Below are positions 22,029-33,570 of a stretch of 64,000 nucleotides of DNA, piece after piece. Where the stretch lies: the NCBI GenBank assembly GCA_022813625.1, contig JAKLMB010000017.1, positions 124,001-188,000 of the forward strand, in the 5' to 3' direction. The position numbers were made by a program, and so were the translations under genes. Source of the stretch: Aaosphaeria pasadenensis (taxonomy: Eukaryota > Ascomycota > Dothideomycetes > Pleosporales). A model generated the notes under the pieces. The model was not told the origin of the DNA. It made no database searches and was given only the letters and a program-made list of their open reading frames with translations. The stretch's first letter is position 1. The number at the start of each line of letters is the position of its first letter.

Positions 22029-22910
22029 TCACAAAGTCTGCATCTCGCTGTCTCCACCCTCCACCTCTGAGATCTTTCTCTTGCTCGGGGTGCTTGTGCC
22101 CTCGTCGTCGGCATCGTCGGCATCCGTCCACTCCATGACCTCCCACTCAACACGGATGTGTCCGTCGCGTGACGAGTGTCCGCCTCGTTGCTGCTTCAGT
22201 CTTCCCAATCTTGTGTTCTCGACCCATTCCTCGAACCAAGGTGCCCCTCTTCCACGTATTTCCTGACGTCCTACGGTGCGCGTGGTGTTGCCCCGAGCCA
22301 GGCCAGTAGCATTGCTCAACTCTTCATCACTGCTGTCGGCCCCGGGAAGGAAGCCGAGGGTTCCCAACACAGCCTGGTCGTCGTCGAGCAGACTGCCGAC
22401 GGTCAGGCAGATGTGGTCCGCATCCTCTCGCGTGTGCTCGTGCCAAGATGTGAGTTGCGTTCCGCAGTATCCGCAGAACTGGCGGCGGGAGTTCGATGCG
22501 AAGGGCGAGACGAATGTGCGTTGGATGCTGGATCGGGTTTCGTCGGGGTATTGTGCGAACGTGGCGGACGTGTACCAGGAAAGGGGGACGCGGAACCAGA
22601 GGGTGAGAGGGCTTGCTGATGTGTGTCCTGTGGTCACATTAGTATTCGAGTCGTATATATGAGGTTGGTAACGCGTCTAAGATATAGATGCGGAGCGTCG
22701 GTCGCCATGGCGCAATAGTTTCTTGATGAAGCTCTCTCACCGGACGAAGCGTCGACGGTGAAGTAATCGAAAAGGGGGGTTCATTGACTTACGTGAAGCA
22801 GAAGTATTATCGTAGCGCAACTCTGCGAGCTGCATCTCTTGCTCTGGGATCTCTACGACGTATCTATTGCGACCGCAAGCGCAAGAACCGTGTAGTGTTT
22901 GAAATGCCAT
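22029..22910 (-). CDS. GFA / CENP-V domain zinc protein (238 aa)
   Basis: Small zinc-binding protein of the GFA/CENP-V fold, a family named for glutathione-dependent formaldehyde-activating enzyme; most fungal members have no proven reaction. Exons are 22910-22793 and 22627-22029. The intron 22628-22792 is 165 nt, long for this window, with GTAAGT donor and CCACAG acceptor. The frame joins as NTSASR/HTSASPLTLW. Zinc-ligand motifs are GSCACG (Cys10, Cys12) and FCGYCGT (Cys91, Cys94), with the GFA-typical LTLWFRVPLSW strand between. After about residue 120 an acidic, disordered tail ends in TPSKRKISEVE. The start gives the expected MAFQTLHGSCACG opening. Confidence 0.85.
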
Positions 22911-23332
22911 GATGTCAGGCCACGGGCCGCGAGGTGCCGGTAATGTTCCTTGTAGGTGTATAATGAATGTGCCAAAGATAATGCTGCAGCTGTAGCTGCA
23001 AGGAGCAATTGACAGTAACTTATATTAGTGAACAAGTGTACTGGAGTCGAGTGTTTGTTTCAGGTCCAAGGCCGCCGCGATGGGGTTGGGAAATTCGAAG
23101 CCCAGCCAGTCCAACTTCGGTACGCGGAGGAAGACGCGCTCTGATTGGTTAGCCCTGCCAAGCTTTCCGCGATCCACTGAAAACAGCCGTTGCCAACTCC
23201 AGCCTTGACAACACCAGAACATTCTCCAACCGTCCAGTTCTGTCCATCAACGCCAGAATGAATGCAGTCAGCTCCAAAGGCGGTGAGGATCGACCAGTGG
23301 AAGAATACATCAGAGGGAACTGCATCTTCACC
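22911..23332. other. Intergenic, no gene seen
   Basis: Short spacer between two minus-strand genes, containing the upstream region of the GFA gene. Small frames lack support. Confidence 0.5.
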
Positions 23333-24760
23333 TCAAAACGTCATTTCATCACCATGCGCTGAAGTCATACCCCAGACCCTTTCACTGTCCTCTAAGCCTA
23401 GGTATACCAGGTGTTGTACATTGTCCAAAGATCCCTTGACAAATTGCTCAGCAACCATTTCCTCGTCCGATGGGTCTCCCTGATATTTGAAGACACCTAG
23501 AGGTCGGCCGGGGCTGCCCAAGACCATCCATATATTTCCAGACATCCACAAATACTGACTTGGTTCGTACCACGGAAAATCGGACGGCGTTCTGCTGATG
23601 ATTGGGGGTTGATCGTACTCCCATGGTATACAATCTAGGCTGATTGTTTTCACGACTCGGCCGGTTGCTATCTCGTCCTCGAGACGCTTCACGCGATCGG
23701 ACGAAAGACAGCGTTTTCGGAGAACAAATTCGAACTTGGCGACGAACTCTCTTTCCAGTTCCACTTGATGATGCGAGCGCTGGCTCCAGATGCTCCATAC
23801 CAAATCTCTCACCGCATTCGCATCTTTCGAAGATTTAGGAGCCCACCATTGTCGCCAGAATGGTGTCGTGCCAATGTGTAAGACCAACCAATTCAACCAG
23901 GAACAGCCATGCAAGATGCCACTGATTTCCGCCTTGAAACTCGACTTCGGGACATGTTTATTGCGACTCCCCACGCATTCTAAGACGGTCGATTCGGGTT
24001 TTCTGTAAGGTCTGAATACCCACATGAGAAGGCGCCATAGACATAAATAATCCATGAGGTCCTGGTTCGATAGAGTTTCGAGCCATTCCAGCCGCTTCTT
24101 CAGTATCAATGTCTCTCTTTTCCGAGCCTCCTCGACCCAATCGCCTTCATTGCCTTTCCTGTTTGCTCCCGGGCAATGGTCGCTTTCTCTTCTCTTCTTG
24201 TTGTCAAATAATCCCCATACGCCATGTTCAGTGCATGCTTGATAGGGACAGCTGACGTTCTGCCACAACGAACTGGTCCTCATGCCATTACTGACCCTTC
24301 TAAACATCTTCGGGCGCCCATGCTCTAATTCTTCCATGCTTTTTGCGTACACGTCTCGCGAGATGAGGTAGAAGCCTCGAAGTAGTCGCCAACCGTTGGC
24401 CACGCGTGATCTCCAGTGCATTGCTTCTGGGCAGTCATTTTCGAATGGAATGCCATAAGGAAATCCGGCGTTCACATATGAGTGTCGACGTAGTTTGTCC
24501 TTGTCCAACGCTATTGCTGCTAGGTGTGCTGGAATTAAGCCTCTCAACCATCGCAGTGAGTATCCTTTCTCGGGTCGCTTTAGGAGTGAAGACGCTTTTG
24601 GGAATGTGTTGGCTGCAACTGATGGCGCGATCGTTCTAATATAACCGTCAATAAGAGAACGTAAAGGTCTTGACACTAATCGCGCTGCAAATAGAGAATC
24701 AATGTCGCAGCAGGCGAAGATGGGTATCAAGACATCGTCAGGTAAATCGTGCAGTCGCAT
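23333..24760 (-). CDS. F-box protein (475 aa)
   Basis: Probable SCF ubiquitin-ligase substrate adaptor. The N-terminal 40 residues form an F-box: MRLHDLPDDVLIPIF, then CDIDSLFAARLVSRPLRSLI. The rest is a Trp- and Arg-rich region without recognisable leucine-rich or WD repeats, as in many fungal F-box proteins of unknown substrate. The ORF is a single exon. The open frame extends 11 codons upstream but begins there at GTG, so the ATG at 24760, directly before the F-box, is chosen. A short Cys cluster (CPYQACTEHG) lies mid-protein. Substrate unknown. Confidence 0.75.
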   Translation of the reverse strand: MRLHDLPDDVLIPIFACCDIDSLFAARLVSRPLRSLIDGYIRTIAPSVAANTFPKASSLLKRPEKGYSLRWLRGLIPAHLAAIALDKDKLRRHSYVNAGFPYGIPFENDCPEAMHWRSRVANGWRLLRGFYLISRDVYAKSMEELEHGRPKMFRRVSNGMRTSSLWQNVSCPYQACTEHGVWGLFDNKKRRESDHCPGANRKGNEGDWVEEARKRETLILKKRLEWLETLSNQDLMDYLCLWRLLMWVFRPYRKPESTVLECVGSRNKHVPKSSFKAEISGILHGCSWLNWLVLHIGTTPFWRQWWAPKSSKDANAVRDLVWSIWSQRSHHQVELEREFVAKFEFVLRKRCLSSDRVKRLEDEIATGRVVKTISLDCIPWEYDQPPIISRTPSDFPWYEPSQYLWMSGNIWMVLGSPGRPLGVFKYQGDPSDEEMVAEQFVKGSLDNVQHLVYLGLEDSERVWGMTSAHGDEMTF

Positions 24761-25853
24761 TCTGCTGTCCGTGTATCGAACCAGTTCACACACGAAAGAA
24801 AATGCTTTGCAACTCTGGCCTCGCTCGCTCGTTCTGTCTAAGAAAGTTTTGACTCCTCAGAATCGCTGCTTAAACTGGGATGCGCCGCTACTTCAGCGAA
24901 ACCTGGTGTCAATGCCGTGCTTTTTGTCTGGCAGATCGCATGCGGGTCTAGACCTAACAAATGGTTGGTGGACAAGAGACCAAGCCTCGTCCCGCGCGTG
25001 CGTGCGTGGAATGTCAACGACGATTATCTTGGGATGTGCGATGAACGTCCGTCCATAAGTTCAGCTAAACACTTGTCGATGTCGTTATCATCGCTCGGCG
25101 GTTTGCCTGCCCCCGACGAGATACCAGAAATTCTTAAAACGAGCGGTCACGCGATCATCCCGTTTGCGCACTTTGATGGACACCCTCTCTGCCAGCGCCT
25201 TGTGCGATCAACAGATTTAAGTTGGGCTCGGCGCCCACCCCCGCATGACCACCAACCTGGATGCATGAAAAACAGCATGGGCGCACGCATAATCAGCTCT
25301 GATCCGCCACCACTCTCCTATTGGAACCATTTCCCTTTGACATTATCGTTCTTCGTTCTTTCAAGGCGAACCAACAAGTTCTTGCACCTCCTCTGTCGTA
25401 TTCAGATTGACACCTTCCCGTCAGGGTCCAGCGTTTTGAACATTTCGAATGCATACTTGATTGAAGAGTGGACATACATGCATCGCCATATCAATACATA
25501 AAAATCAGTACCAATATTCTCTCCACCCAACTACAAGCAACTATTTGCACAAGAATGCACAGCCCGTCTTTCTTCCGCCTTCACATGCACCACCCCGCCA
25601 GTCCCGCCGCTCGCCAGCCAACTGTTGTCGAAATTCCCCGAAACCCAGACCCTTTCCCAACACACACACGCCAAAGCTGCACTGTCACTCTAGAAGTTAT
25701 GCACCTATCACGCACACTTCGCACAGCACGTGGTCTTTGTCTGGATCCAATCATCTTAATTTCCCTTTCTAGGTACTGTACAGTGCTGTCGTGAATTTTG
25801 AGCAAGATACTCCGTATTTGATTTGTGGTCTACTGTTTTTGATGTCTTAATGC
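24761..25853. other. Intergenic, no gene seen
   Basis: Upstream region of the F-box gene. A 194-codon plus frame at 24917-25501 has no domain and unremarkable composition. One TACTCCGTA copy lies at 25808-25816, 38 bp before the MITE. Confidence 0.4.
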
Positions 25854-26039
25854 TACAGAGGGTTGGCAGGTCGGGCTGGCCTTCTGCTAGTATTTTATGC
25901 CTACAACAGTGCCTTAGCAAGGTTTATCGCAAGCAGTTAAGATTGTTTACTGGCTACAGTACATTCTTAAGTAGACACTGTAGGTATAGAAGATAAATGA
26001 TGTTAGCAGGTGGCCAGCCCGACGTGTCAACCCTCTGTA
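25854..26039. mobile_element. 186-bp MITE, copy 2 (TA-flanked, TIRs)
   Basis: Same family and exact length as 7968-8153, in the same orientation. Terminal inverted repeats start TACAGAGGGTTGGCAGG on the left and TACAGAGGGTTGACACG on the right (reverse complement), and both run into GTCGGGCTGGCC. These TIRs match each other better than those of copy 1, so this copy is probably the younger or less mutated. Flanking TA on both sides fits insertion at TA. It lies in intergenic DNA and interrupts no recognised gene. Confidence 0.88.
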
Positions 26040-26686
26040 CAATATCGCATTTTGACACAACGACACTCCAGCTCGAGCGAGAACACCTACACCACACATC
26101 TCACCACGCCTACTAACTATCGCAACACACCTCCATCTCTCCTTTCCCCCAGCAACCCATCCCTACCGGCCCGTCTCCAATCACACAATCCCCGCCACTC
26201 ACCTAGCACCCTCTTGTCCTTCCTTGTCATTCCTTGTCATTGTCTCGTCGTTTTTTCTCGCCCAGTCCCTCAGCCCTCACACAAGAAGTCTTATCGCCTC
26301 TTGGAAAAGAGCGTCGAGACGGTCTGTGCGCGGTGCGAGGTCAAGACTTGCGTGGCGGCGCTTCGCGGGCTGGGGAGGAAGGCTTGTGGTGGGAAGGCTG
26401 AGGGGGGGGGTGGGTGCTTGGCTTTTGGGGGGGATTTGCTTGTTTGGACGGCATGGAAGGGTGTGTGGGTTGTAGATGCTGGAGGATGGGGTTACAGCTT
26501 AGTGGTAATGCATTGGGATTTGAGGTTTTAAGATATATTTGGGGGTATGGATAGTATATATCTAGCTAGATGGGCTATGGTGGTATATAAGTGATTGGAT
26601 TAAAGAAGACGATCATCTTGTCCGTGAAAATCAGGGACTATTGTGGCAATTATGATGACGATGTAAAAGACAATGAAAAGAGGAAA
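26040..26686. other. Intergenic, no gene seen
   Basis: Spacer between the MITE and the 3' end of the sulfate permease. A 173-codon plus frame (26010-26531) begins inside the MITE, ends in G-rich sequence and has no domain. Confidence 0.4.
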
Positions 26687-29263
26687 TCAACCAAGAGACT
26701 TGTCAGGTTGCTCATGCGTGACGCCGACGTTGCTATCGGTACTTGTCGTCTGCGCGAGCTTCGACTCGACACCCGCGATCGCGCTCTCGACCGCAGCCTG
26801 GACGTCGACGTGGAAGTACGGCCTGTTCTGGCCGTGGACAGCCGTGACCTTTGGCGGGAATGCGGCGTTCTTCTCGTCGTTGCTGCTGTGGATGTGGTCG
26901 GCGCCGGCCTCGAGGTCTGCGGCGGGTTTGCGTTGGGCCTCGGGAGAGTTGTCGGCGTCGCCCACGGCGGCGAACGAGTAGACGGGCGTCCAGTGCGAGC
27001 GGGCGCGCACGCGTTCCGTGCTGATGTAGCCGAAGCCTGCGGTGGTGAGGGCGCGCTTGGTCCAGCGGTTGTTGATGGCGGCGAAGTGCCACTCGACGAC
27101 CTCGGGCGCGGCGTAGCGGTCGAGCTGGTTGCGGACGTCGACGAGGCCTTGGATGGATGTCACGTCGACGTGGCTCACGCTGCTGAAGTCGAGGATGATG
27201 GCGCGTAGGATCGTTCGGTCGTCTTCGAGGTTGACGGGCTTGCCGCGGCGTGGGCCAGGGTCGTTCCATGGCCTGTCGCCGATCTTTGCGAAGCGGTCGA
27301 GCTTCGTGGGGCGGGCGACGCGCTGGACATGTCCGACGAGGACGTCCATGTAGCGTTGTTGGTTGAGGTAGGTGAAGCCTTCCTCGAAGCGGAAGATGAA
27401 GACTCCTGGGTAAGGTTGCTCGAAGTCAAGCGTGGGGTTGGAGCCGTCACGATGGTTCACGGGCAGGTACGCCTCACGAGCGATCTTGCCGCCTTGCGAT
27501 CCGTAGGCATCGTTCTCCTTGCCAATGGTGTCGTGCGTGGCACGGTAGATTCGGACTTTTCCGAGGAAAGCGCCTCTTGCCATGAGATGGCGCCAGAGCA
27601 AGAGTGCGAGAGACGCACACATGGTGAGGTAAATTCCATTCTCAATGTTGGTGAAGATGGTGAGCAAGACACCACCGAAGAAGATGAGGACCTCGAGAGG
27701 TGATGTTTCCCAGAACTGGTAGACGACGTTGGGCGGGGTGATCAGATCACCAACGGCGTGGATGATGACGGCAGATAAGGCAGCACTGGGAATGTAGAAG
27801 AAGACCCGAGTGAGTGCATACAATGCCAGGAGAACGATAACAGCCGTGAAGATACCAGCAAGGGGTGTGCGGACACCAGCTTTGGACTTGATGGCTGTTC
27901 GAGAGAAGGATCCAGTAGCTGGGTAGGCGCCGAGGAAGGGACCGAGACTGTATATCGATTAGTGTTTCTGTTCTGTGGGAGCAACTCAAGGTGTACCCAC
28001 AGGTTAGTGAAGCCCACAGCGACGAGCTCTTGGGAAGGATTGATGGTGTAGTTGTTGATGCGGCCAAATGATTTTGAGATGGCAATATGCTCCAAGATCA
28101 AAACGATGATGGTGAGTGGTAGATCTGGGGCGACAGCAGCGAGCAGCTCAGAGTTCATGTCAGGAGCACCGGCGTGTTGGAAGCCTGTCGGATGTCAGTA
28201 TACCTCTTCTCTATGGGACCAATATAGATTGTAGCTTCTTGCTTTACGAACCTCGTGGCACCTTTCCAAGAATCTTGAACTTCGCCTTCTTAGGATCTTT
28301 GACATGCTTGTTGACCAAGTAGCTGATCAAGATATACAACAGAATCACAAAGGCCATGCGTAGGGTGGAGAGGAAAAACCACAGCTTCTTCTTGTTGGGC
28401 TGCTTCTTGGTCATGAAGCTGCAGAAGGCGCGGATGCCATACAACATCGTCAGCGCAGTAAGGCCAATGGCCGCATCTAATTTGGTGTTCGGAAGGCCTT
28501 TCAAAGTGTCGATGATGACTCGGTAGGTTGCACCACGGGTGTTGATGTTGGGGATGCCCATCATTCCGGGAACCTGGCCAACGCCAATACTGATGGCAGC
28601 ACCAGTCATGAAGGACGTGATAGCAACAAGTGGAATGAACTCGACAATCCATCCCGCTCGAATGAGACCAATGAAGAGTAGGACGGCACCAGATATCACC
28701 GCCAGAGCACTGGCGATGGCAGGGGCCTTCATCTCGGGGTGTTCGTCCTGGACTTTGATGACAATGTTACCAACAATGGTTGACATGACAGCGACAGTTC
28801 CGATGGTGATATCTTTGGAGGTAGCAAAAGCCCAGTACAATAAAAAGCCGACGAAGGAGGTGTATAGTCCATACTCCGGTGGAAGCTTAGCCAATATGGC
28901 ATAAGCCATACCCTGAGGAATGACAACGAAACCGACAGTGACACCTGGGGAGATTAGAACATTTCTCTACGTGCAGGGTGTGAAGTTCCTACCAGCGATT
29001 ACGTCGCCCAACAGCCATGTTAAGTTGTAATGGAAGATCCAGTTCCAGAATGGGAACAGACTGCGAAGATAATGCTTGACTCCTGCGCCTGTAGGTCGGA
29101 ATTGCGAGAACCACTCGGCAACAGTGGGCTCTCTTTCAACATATGTCTCGACGCTGGATATGGAAGCGCCCCCGGACACGAGAGGCTCCTGGTGTTCGTT
29201 GCGGTAGTCGAGGTCAATACCGAGCACCTTGGCAGCGACGCGGCCAGTTGCATTGGGAGCCAT
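26687..29263 (-). CDS. SulP-family sulfate permease with STAS domain (802 aa)
   Basis: Plasma-membrane sulfate transporter of the SulP/SLC26 family, resembling fungal Sul1/Sul2 and CYS-14 permeases, which feed sulfate assimilation. Minus-strand exons are 29263-28993, 28944-28252, 28184-28001 and 27947-26687; the joined length is divisible by three. The cytosolic N-terminus leads to LFPFWNWIFHYNLTWLLGDVIAG, then VGFVVIPQGMAYAILAKLPPEYGLY, the SulP signature. GFTNLLGPFLGAYPATGSFSRTA marks the later conserved transmembrane core. The C-terminal STAS domain contains RAIILDFSSVSHVDVTSIQG. Intron 2 uses a weak GTTCGT donor (28251), supported by the conserved PRGFQHAGAPDMN join. Sulfur-limitation control is usual for the family but no CYS3 site was confirmed. 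Length matches known permeases of about 780-820 residues. Confidence 0.93.
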
Positions 29264-30463
29264 GATAGTGGTCGTCCTGTTGGCAGATGCAATGTCAATA
29301 TCTGAGGTCGCACTGGTCCCACCAACCTGGGAAGAGGAGGTATGGGATCTAGTTATATGTATATTCGTACTGGGGTGGGCAGACAGATTTGATCGCCGTG
29401 GAGATGTAGGTGGTGTAGACAGCCTCCGTAGCTCGGATAGCGCTTCAAAGGGTAAGACTCAAGAGATGCTTGCTCTAGGTCCCGTCCTGCAGCAAGGCTC
29501 CCCAACTTGACATTGGGCGCGCCCGAATGTGAACATCACCCGGCGTGTTGGGCCCAGCCAGACATTTCATCATAGCTTGGCGTGGGTTCAAGTTCACACA
29601 GTAGTACGAGCAATTCTGTACTCCGCACTGTGCAGCGATGTCACTGCTGCTCGGTTACCTTTTCTGAATTGATTTCTGAGACGGAATTGGACAACGCTTT
29701 TGCTTTTTCTCCGATGCTCTGACCAATTTCTTGATCAAAAGCTTCTCATTGCAAGGCGTTCTGGGCTGGTAGTGGTGGGATGTGGAACGAGCGTGGACAT
29801 TGCGTGCTCGGAGGACAAGAGAACTGTCGTCCCATGTGTGGACACTCCAAGAGTTTGAAGGTCTAGGCATTGAGAGAAATTGGAAGCAAAGGCGTCAAAG
29901 AGGCGTTTTACTAAGAGTCGGCGCCGAAATGCGAGGGGAGGGGGGAGGGGAAGCACCCAGTCTGCTGGGAATATGTCAATGTTAATGCGTGGGAGGATAT
30001 ATATCCAAGTTGGGAACCAGAGGTGCGTTTAACATGCAAACAACGGGACAGATATCTGATATCCCCATAATGTGTACTTACCTCCACCCACTTATTTTTG
30101 TTGCAATTAACGATGTCTGACAGTTATTCTCGTATTTCTTTGTTAAAGTGTTCCCACTCTCCCCAGGGACGTTGACGGGTACAAGCGGGGACGTGAAGGG
30201 AACTACAACAGTAATGAGTATGGGGGGGACTCGGGAGGGGAGGGGGGGCGGATGGGAGGAGGGAAATCGCCTAAGACATAACGCAATTCCGCCAGGCGAT
30301 TGCGATATCTCTTGGCATCAGATCTTAGCCGCGAACCAGAAAACCTCCTCTTCCACCCCCCGAATCCCAAGGAAAAAAGAAAGACGGTAGTGCTGTTTAC
30401 TGTTACTCGTTATTCTCAATCAACACGTCAAGTGTAAGACGGCGCAGTCTTGTCTTCCTGGGC
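29264..30463. other. Intergenic, no gene seen
   Basis: Upstream region of the sulfate permease. G-rich tracts occur around 30220-30260. No coding signature. Confidence 0.45.
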
Positions 30464-30790
30464 TCAGAGCCACCAAACTTGTCGCTGTCCTGCGCTTTCT
30501 CTCAAGCCTGCCAAACTATGCTTGTGCATCACGAAGCTTTGGTGTAACTTCTCAGCCGTTTCTTCGACAGCTTGGAAAATCAAGACATATCTCTTCTGTA
30601 GCTTGTTGCGTGTCACAGACTCCAATTCTAGAAGCTTGGTCGCATCCACGTGGCTCGGGCCGTCTTTTCAGCATTGCTTCGAGGGGGTCAGCATCAATGT
30701 TCCCACGCCTGAGCCAGTGTCTCTTTTCGTATGGAGAATGAAACTCGAGGCCACTCATTCGCTGTTTAGAAAAGCCATCAGAGGCCATAT
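30464..30790 (-). pseudogene. Coding-like fragment, unrecognised (possible remnant)
   Basis: Two overlapping minus-strand frames read as plausible protein. The first ends ...DADPLEAMLKRRPEPR and the second continues VDATKLLELESVTRNKLQKR to a stop at 30464, with a one-base frame change near 30645. This could be a frameshifted remnant of a larger gene or chance. No start, domain or splice sites support an intact gene. Confidence 0.2.
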
Positions 30791-31979
30791 AGAGTCTGGA
30801 GCAATCATTTTGATACTGTTAGAGACGTAGGACCCCTACAGTCGGCGATCTGGGAAACCCTAACTTGGGACCGATCGTGCAGACTCAAGCGAGCGGGCAA
30901 GCTGCATCTGCGCGTGCTCATATGCCTAAATTAGCCAGTGACATTCCAATAATCCTTTAGTCTGGTAATTCTCTCAGGGTTTCGTTGTTCAGCTGGTTCC
31001 ATATCTCGGTTGTTCTGGGCCGCCCTGGTCCATGGAATCAGACGAGCCTCCGGGAGGTCTTCCGGAGTGCCTTGTAATCAACGCAACTCAAATAACATGT
31101 GGGCACAAGGAGGCCGGGTCTGCTTCGAAATAAGTTGGCTCCTGGCTCTCTTGAAAAAATCGTTAGTATTGTTTCTCCATTCGATCTAAACTTTTCATTT
31201 CCCATCCGCGCTGCCTTGTGGCTCTCGGATGGATAACGAGATCAGAATGAGCAAAAGATGATCGTCATGTCGCCATTCAGCCAAAGAAGATCATTGCATA
31301 ATGATTATCGACCAACTGTTTGATGATTCTGGGAGCTTTCTGTCTGTAAGCCATTAGTCTGCTGTGTTACACGACACTATCAGGAGTTGCAGATAGATCT
31401 TCCCTCACGACATCACGACAAGGCGCGTCGCGTCAGCGGCGTAGACATAGAGTTCTCTTGCTCTAAACATCGAGATCCATCATAGAAGAAAAAGATCTGA
31501 GGTTGCATCGATTCATATTGTAATGTCAGTGAAGTTGCGACCCCGATTAGAGGTGACTCGCTAGGGTTATCACAATGAACATCAAACACGGAAGGAGCAG
31601 CAATGGCAACATTACGTCATCATGGCGACGCTCTGCACATCTCAAACACAGAACACTGCATTGTTGGGTTGTTTGGTTATCATCATCGATTCAGGGGTTC
31701 AGAGCCGCAATGAGTTGACTGTCTCGTATTGTTGGTACCTCGTATAAATCTGAGTGATGAGACCCGGGGATTGGGATCCTTCGAGCTGACGAACTCTAAT
31801 TAGGAACCATACCCGTGATAAACTGATAAAGATTGACTTGGTTTACTGAGGCCAAGAAACTTCCATCATATTAGGGGACATATTCGCCATTCGCTATCAG
31901 TGAAAAACTTCATTGCGCGGTTTATATGTGTGCTTACTCGGCCAGAAATGTCCCTAATTCTCCGGCGAATCTTGTGCAG
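30791..31979. other. Intergenic, no gene seen
   Basis: About 1.2 kb spacer downstream of the amidohydrolase. Nothing recognisable beyond AT-rich sequence. Confidence 0.45.
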
Positions 31980-33570
31980 TTATTCCACGAATACGTTTTC
32001 GTCGATATAGAACACACCCTTCATACTACGCAGTCCCTCATCAAAGTCTATCTTCTCAATTTCGCTCTGAATCCTGGCGCGACTTTTCACGACTTCGCGT
32101 GCCACTTCGCTCCATGTGAGACTCTCCTGCCCGACCGTCCCACGCGCAAGTTCATCGACAGCAACATCTAGAAGTCTCCCTCCTCTCTTTCTGATAATAC
32201 CATCGACAATTACCGTGTCGATATCAGCTGGACTGGAGTGCAGGATTATGGCAGCGACCGGATCGTGCTGCGCTGCTCCCACCATGCTCGGGCTCATTGC
32301 GTCGAAGAGGACAAGGTCAGCTTTGTATCCTTCCGCAATGCTGCCTATCTCTTTCTCCAAATGCAAGGCCTTTGCTCCATCTAAAGTGGCAAGATTGAAG
32401 GCGGCTTCAACGGACAAATTCGCCGGCAGGTTGTGTGGTGTCTTTCCCTGGCGTCTGTAGTAGTCATTGAAATAATTTCTCGAACTCTGCAGCCCCAGTC
32501 GAGCTTCGGAAATGATAGATCCAGCATTGTTCGAATGGCAATCAATTCCCAGGCTCGCAACATCTTGCAAGCCAACCTCGTCTCCGACCAGCCCACCGTC
32601 CACGAAAGCACCGTCGAAACATACTGATCTCCCCATAGCCATTTGGAGTTCAGTACTCGGTGTTGAGCTCACATATGCACCAGCGCCTCTAATCAGATCC
32701 GCATCTTCTTTCGTGCAACCATTCGCGTGAGACAGAACTACTCGTTCGTCGAGGAGATCGTGTTTCTTCAATATCTTCGCGATACTTTCCGGCCCTCCGC
32801 CACCGATCTGGGGAGAGCTGCAATAGTGCACCGTCACAGTCTTGACAGCCGCCTTCTTCACCTTGCCAAAGATGTCCGCGACGACCTCCTCTGGCAAAAA
32901 CCAAAGATCAAACCCAAATCCCAAAGTCACTCTTCCGTTTCCCCAGGGCCCCTCGCTGGCGAGTTGCTCGAAGGTGTCCATAACCCAAGCTTCGAGAGGA
33001 TTCTCGACGTAGGTAAGGGGGTTGAATGATTTGACCCGAGTGATGGGTACGTAGGCATACACTAATCGCATGCCGGAGGATACTGTTGCAGAGATGGCAT
33101 TTCGGGCGTGCGCAGGCGAATAGGTAAGATGTGCGTGGTCCAGGATCGTTGTGGTGCCCGCCGCCAGCGCTTCGAGCAGTCCAGCGAGTTGACCGTAAAA
33201 GATGTCTTTCTCGTTGTACTGAAAAGACTGTGCATTTCCTACAACGCTTGAATTAGTGCCACTGACTCAAAGCCTCACTTCAAATATAGGTTGTGGTACC
33301 AGTGATCATGTACTTGAGGAGCAGTTCATTCGCATGCCGACCCTTCAGCTGTGTCTGCCATGCGTGGTGATGCGTGTCTACGAAACCAGGCGAAATGATC
33401 TTGTCGGTACAATCGATAATATCTGCATCTTGTCCGACGTCAATGTCCCTCGCAATCTTCGCGATTCTGTCGTTCTGAACGAGTACAGACGTGCGCGTGG
33501 GGACAATGCGACCATCGCCGTCGCGAAGAAGCGCAACACCATTCTTCAACAAGATCGACCTAGAACTCAT
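31980..33570 (-). CDS. Amidohydrolase / metal-dependent deaminase (509 aa)
   Basis: Metal-dependent hydrolase of the amidohydrolase superfamily, resembling cytosine/guanine/atrazine-type deaminases; the substrate is probably a nitrogen heterocycle but is not determined. Exons are 33570-33300 and 33238-31980. The 61-nt intron 33239-33299 (GTACCA...TTGTAG) joins YMITG to NAQSFQYNEKDIFYGQLAG. Metal-site motifs are GFVDTHHHAWQ (H67/H69), TTTILDHAH, VVLSHANGCTKED and LGIDCHSNNAGS, which carries the metal-binding Asp region. The C-terminus returns to the composite beta-sandwich domain (GYKADLVLFDAMSP, then DTVIVDGIIRKRGG). No signal peptide, so cytosolic. Family length of 450-510 residues fits. Confidence 0.88.

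Noticed and set aside
24917..25501. 194-codon plus frame upstream of the F-box gene
   Set aside because: No domain, no signal peptide, codon pattern unlike neighbouring genes and no splice partners; treated as chance.
26490..26535. tRNA-like string with TTAGTGGTAATGC resembling a D-arm
   Set aside because: No acceptor pairing, anticodon stem or T-arm follows.
26591..27208. 205-codon plus-strand frame and its overlapping neighbours
   Set aside because: Antisense to the STAS-domain exon of the sulfate permease; composition reflects codon bias of the sense gene.
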